A DNA stretch of 64,000 nt from CAZGNZ01 sp964527215 (GTDB lineage Bacteria > Fidelibacterota > Marinisomatia > SCGC-AAA003-L08 > JACNLC01), in NCBI GenBank assembly GCA_964527215.1, contig CAZGNZ010000009.1, forward strand, positions 1 to 64,000, in the 5' to 3' direction. The notes beneath the pieces are model-generated. The model worked only from the letters and a program-made list of their open reading frames with translations, was not told the DNA's origin and made no database searches. The translations under genes were made by a program, and so were the position numbers. Positions 61,872 through 64,000 of the stretch are shown in pieces (within the stretch, counting starts at the first letter, position 1; the number at the start of each line of letters is the position of its first letter).

Positions 61872-62568
61872 AATCCGTCTCCTGACGGACAAGCGTAACA
61901 GGGTGCATTTCCCGCCGCTTGTTGAAAATCCGCCATTTGTCGTGGCGGCGAAATAGTTAATCAGCCGACCGATTACTGATATCCCGTCCCGTCAGCTGGC
62001 GGGTGGGGAAATTCAATTAATATGATTCGTGTCGAATGGCTGAATATGGACCCGCCAGGCATCGATTCTGGAAATACCGCTTCACCTATAGTCCGGATAT
62101 TTCATGAGACTTCGTGATGAGATGATGAAAATGTATTGATGCGGAAAAAGCAAAAATTCAACACAATTTAGTGCTGACTGTCAATGAAGCTTTTTCCGTT
62201 AAAGAACCCATGGGTTCTCATTCACCAAGGCATATGAAGAAAAATGAGTGAAATCGTACTGGACAGTACGTTGAAAACATTTTTCGATTAGAATTGAAAA
62301 TCCGTCTCCTGACGGACGCTGGTGAATTGAGCAGATCCGTCATCGTCCGGAAAATGCGAAGCATTTTACGCATAGATATTCTCATGAATATTCGGGCTAG
62401 CGTGATCGGGTGCATTCCCCGCTGTTCGCGGCGGAAAACATCATTGGCAAATTGTACGTAATCCGGGATGGAATCCTGATCAGTCCCGACAAGGGACCAG
62501 GGCGGACAATGAACTGCCAACTCAAAGACACAGGGTATTCATGTTCAAGTGCGCCCTGCCGGGCGCAC
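61872..62568. repeat. gene-free interval with many short palindromes and a 19-base repeat
   Basis: No supported gene. A 19-base sequence (AATCCGTCTCCTGACGGAC) occurs identically at 61872-61890 and 62299-62317, itself a hairpin TCCGTC/GACGGA. A second shared phrase, GGGTGCATT followed by CCC-rich sequence, occurs near 61901 and 62408. Other inverted repeats: CCGCCA/TGGCGG (61930-61948), a 16-base perfect palindrome AGAACCCATGGGTTCT (62203-62218), CGTACTG/CAGTACG (62255-62270), AAAATGC/GCATTTT (62351-62367) and GTGCGCCC/GGGCGCAC (62549-62568). Confidence 0.7.
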
Positions 62569-62570
62569 AT

Positions 62571-62603
62571 AAAGAAAAGCCCCGCTGCACTGCAACGGGG
62601 CTT
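62571..62603 (-). terminator. rho-independent terminator of the rightmost minus-strand gene
   Basis: Stem AAGCCCCG / CGGGGCTT (62596-62603 with 62577-62584 in minus orientation), loop with a TGCA self-complement, then TTTTCTTT on the minus strand. It lies 27 bases after the gene's stop. Confidence 0.85.
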
Positions 62604-62629
62604 GTGTATAAGTTCAGTTTATGATTTGA

Positions 62630-64000
62630 TTACTTCACCAGCATGACTTTCTGTGTTTTCGTGAAATCACTGGTTGTCAAACGAATGAAGTACACACCGC
62701 TTGCCTGACCGGATGCATTCCAGTCAAGCTCATATACACCGGCGCTCTGGAATTCAGAGACCAGTTCAGTAATCATCCGGCCGTTCATATCATATACCGT
62801 CAGTTCAACCTGTGTGTCTGTCGGCAGACCATAGGCAATGGTGGTAGCAGGATTGAACGGATTTGGATATGCCTGATAAAGAGAGTATTCTTCAGGCACC
62901 GGAGCAACACTGGTCAAGTGACTGACAGATGTAATCACATTGTCATCCCAGCATGTATAGTCTCCTGCAAGCTCATGCAATTCACCATCGGCAGTCAGTA
63001 CTCTGAAGACCGGAATGTCACCGGAGTCACAATATCCGTCTGTACCGGCAGATCCGTCGGATCCCATAACCGGAATATCCGTCAACTCACCCGCCCACTG
63101 ACGGGCACCAACCACGACATCTCCGTTATAGGCAATAATCCAGTCGGTGTAATCAATGATACCGCTCGAAAGTTCAATGTCGCCGACAAAGTAGAAGGAT
63201 TGTCGGGTGGACTGAACAAATTCAAATCCAACCGGAACAGGATCCAGACTGGTTTCTGCGACGGGTTCGGTTTTCGCCAGTGACGGAATATTCCACTGGT
63301 ACTCGAAGTCAGCGGTTACAATGACCCAATATCCTGAACCGGGTTCAAATGCAGAAAGACTGCCGATCCAGGTTCCAGGAATGACGGGATGAGGAATCGC
63401 AGCCACGCCCTCACCGATAATACCGGTGAAATATCCTATGGATTCTGACGGGATAGCAATTTCGACATCCTGCGCAATATTATAGGGATAGGAAATCAGA
63501 TTAGCACCATCGTGGATATTGTACATCAATTCCGGATCGGTTTCATCCCCATCAACAGAGAACAGCATATCCTCTATCACGGTGACCCAGTATCCGTCAT
63601 GTGCATCCACTTCTGCCAGCGACCCAATCCACTGACCAGGAATAAACGGATGCGGCATTGCGGCAACACCCTCACCGATGATGCCTTCTGTGTATCCAAC
63701 CAACGGAGCGAATACCGTCGAAATGGAGGGATCCGGCGGTGTTACCCAAAGGCTGATAAGATTGCTGCCGGCATGCAGGTCAAAATCCTGGGTTTCATAG
63801 TAGATACAGGAACCGTCATTCCATGTGGCGAATTCATCAAAGTTCAGTGCGTCAGGATCGGTACAGCCGTAGCAGTACTCATCATCAAGTCCCGTTGTGC
63901 CGCCGACACATCCACAGTGTTCACTTTCATATGCTTCACCAAAACAGACACCGGCGCAGTCCATGTCACTGTTGGCTTCGTGACCGGATGTGCCTTCAGA
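62630..64000 (-). CDS. large secreted protein with type IX sorting tail, 5' end outside window
   Basis: The frame is open to the window edge, so only the last ~456 residues are seen. It starts in Cys-rich acidic repeats (GCTDPDALNFDEFATWNDGS followed by Cys), as in FCB surface proteins. Two ~95-residue repeats follow, each with NLIS near the start and GIIGEGVAA-x-PHP-x-IPG-x-WIGSL in the middle, ending in GYWV. A further domain contains ADGELHELAGDYTCWDDNVI. The tail EYSLYQAYPNPFNPATTIAY ... VELTVYDMNGRMITELV ... ASGVYFIRL ... TQKVMLVK is a complete type A Por sorting domain, so it is exported by the type IX system. Function unknown. Confidence 0.85.
   Translation of the reverse strand, partial: SEGTSGHEANSDMDCAGVCFGEAYESEHCGCVGGTTGLDDEYCYGCTDPDALNFDEFATWNDGSCIYYETQDFDLHAGSNLISLWVTPPDPSISTVFAPLVGYTEGIIGEGVAAMPHPFIPGQWIGSLAEVDAHDGYWVTVIEDMLFSVDGDETDPELMYNIHDGANLISYPYNIAQDVEIAIPSESIGYFTGIIGEGVAAIPHPVIPGTWIGSLSAFEPGSGYWVIVTADFEYQWNIPSLAKTEPVAETSLDPVPVGFEFVQSTRQSFYFVGDIELSSGIIDYTDWIIAYNGDVVVGARQWAGELTDIPVMGSDGSAGTDGYCDSGDIPVFRVLTADGELHELAGDYTCWDDNVITSVSHLTSVAPVPEEYSLYQAYPNPFNPATTIAYGLPTDTQVELTVYDMNGRMITELVSEFQSAGVYELDWNASGQASGVYFIRLTTSDFTKTQKVMLVK

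Overview
The window comes from a Gram-negative bacterium. It encodes an LPS-assembly lipoprotein (LptE), a secretin, prepilin peptidase, lipoprotein signal peptidase and a C-terminal-Phe beta-barrel protein. Secreted proteins carry type IX secretion (Por) sorting tails, dockerin-like Ca-binding repeats and a gingipain-like C25 fold. This mix fits the FCB superphylum, for example Neomarinimicrobiota or a related marine or subsurface lineage. That placement is inferred from protein style only; there is no rRNA in the window, and I found no tRNA or CRISPR array.

Layout. (1) 1-3.6 kb is a visibly AT-rich island of debris: a DDE transposase, a secreted protein with an N-terminal dockerin, the first 45 codons of a C10-type protease, the tail of an IS256-type transposase, a long near-perfect palindrome, and a truncated secreted protein. 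(2) 3.6-36.3 kb is minus-strand housekeeping DNA in tight, often overlapping operons: ileS / DksA-like / lspA / rluD / xer / hpf / nucleotidyltransferase / giant lipoprotein / barrel protein; asnS-nadE; a sigma54 activator with lptE; uvrB-purD and uvrC; a sensor module (117-aa protein, HDOD protein, histidine kinase); pgsA-ftsY-rimO-mce; meaB-tatC-polyprenyl synthase. Between purD and the sigma54 activator lies a decayed type IX sorting tail. (3) 36.6-55.3 kb on the plus strand is a near-complete type IV pilus cluster: ExeA-like ATPase, PilM-PilN fusion, PilO, PilP-like, secretin, two PilT paralogues, receiver protein, prepilin peptidase, PilB, sigma54 activator, PilC, and four minor pilins ending in a PilX/GspK-like protein with poly-aspartate tracts. 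(4) 55.3-57.9 kb holds two small membrane proteins, a Mut7-C protein, an RNase Z-like protein and a CRM-domain protein. (5) 58-64 kb holds two large secreted proteins in convergent orientation, separated by a 1.1-kb gene-poor interval full of short hairpins.

How the parts may work together. The pilus cluster has everything needed to build, extend and retract a filament except an obvious major pilin. Its minor-pilin genes follow an excellent -24/-12 sigma54 element and an upstream inverted repeat, so the sigma54 activator encoded inside the cluster is the natural candidate regulator. The most unusual object is the tip-type pilin (53366-55312): it lacks Glu at +5 as GspK proteins do, and carries Asp runs of 7, 15, 21 and 24 residues encoded by GAY microsatellites. 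Acidic Ca-binding-like segments recur in the window (dockerins in two secreted proteins, a DxDxDG-type insertion in LptE), suggesting divalent cations matter on this cell surface. Methylmalonyl-CoA epimerase and the mutase chaperone MeaB imply a propionyl/methylmalonyl-CoA pathway elsewhere in the genome.
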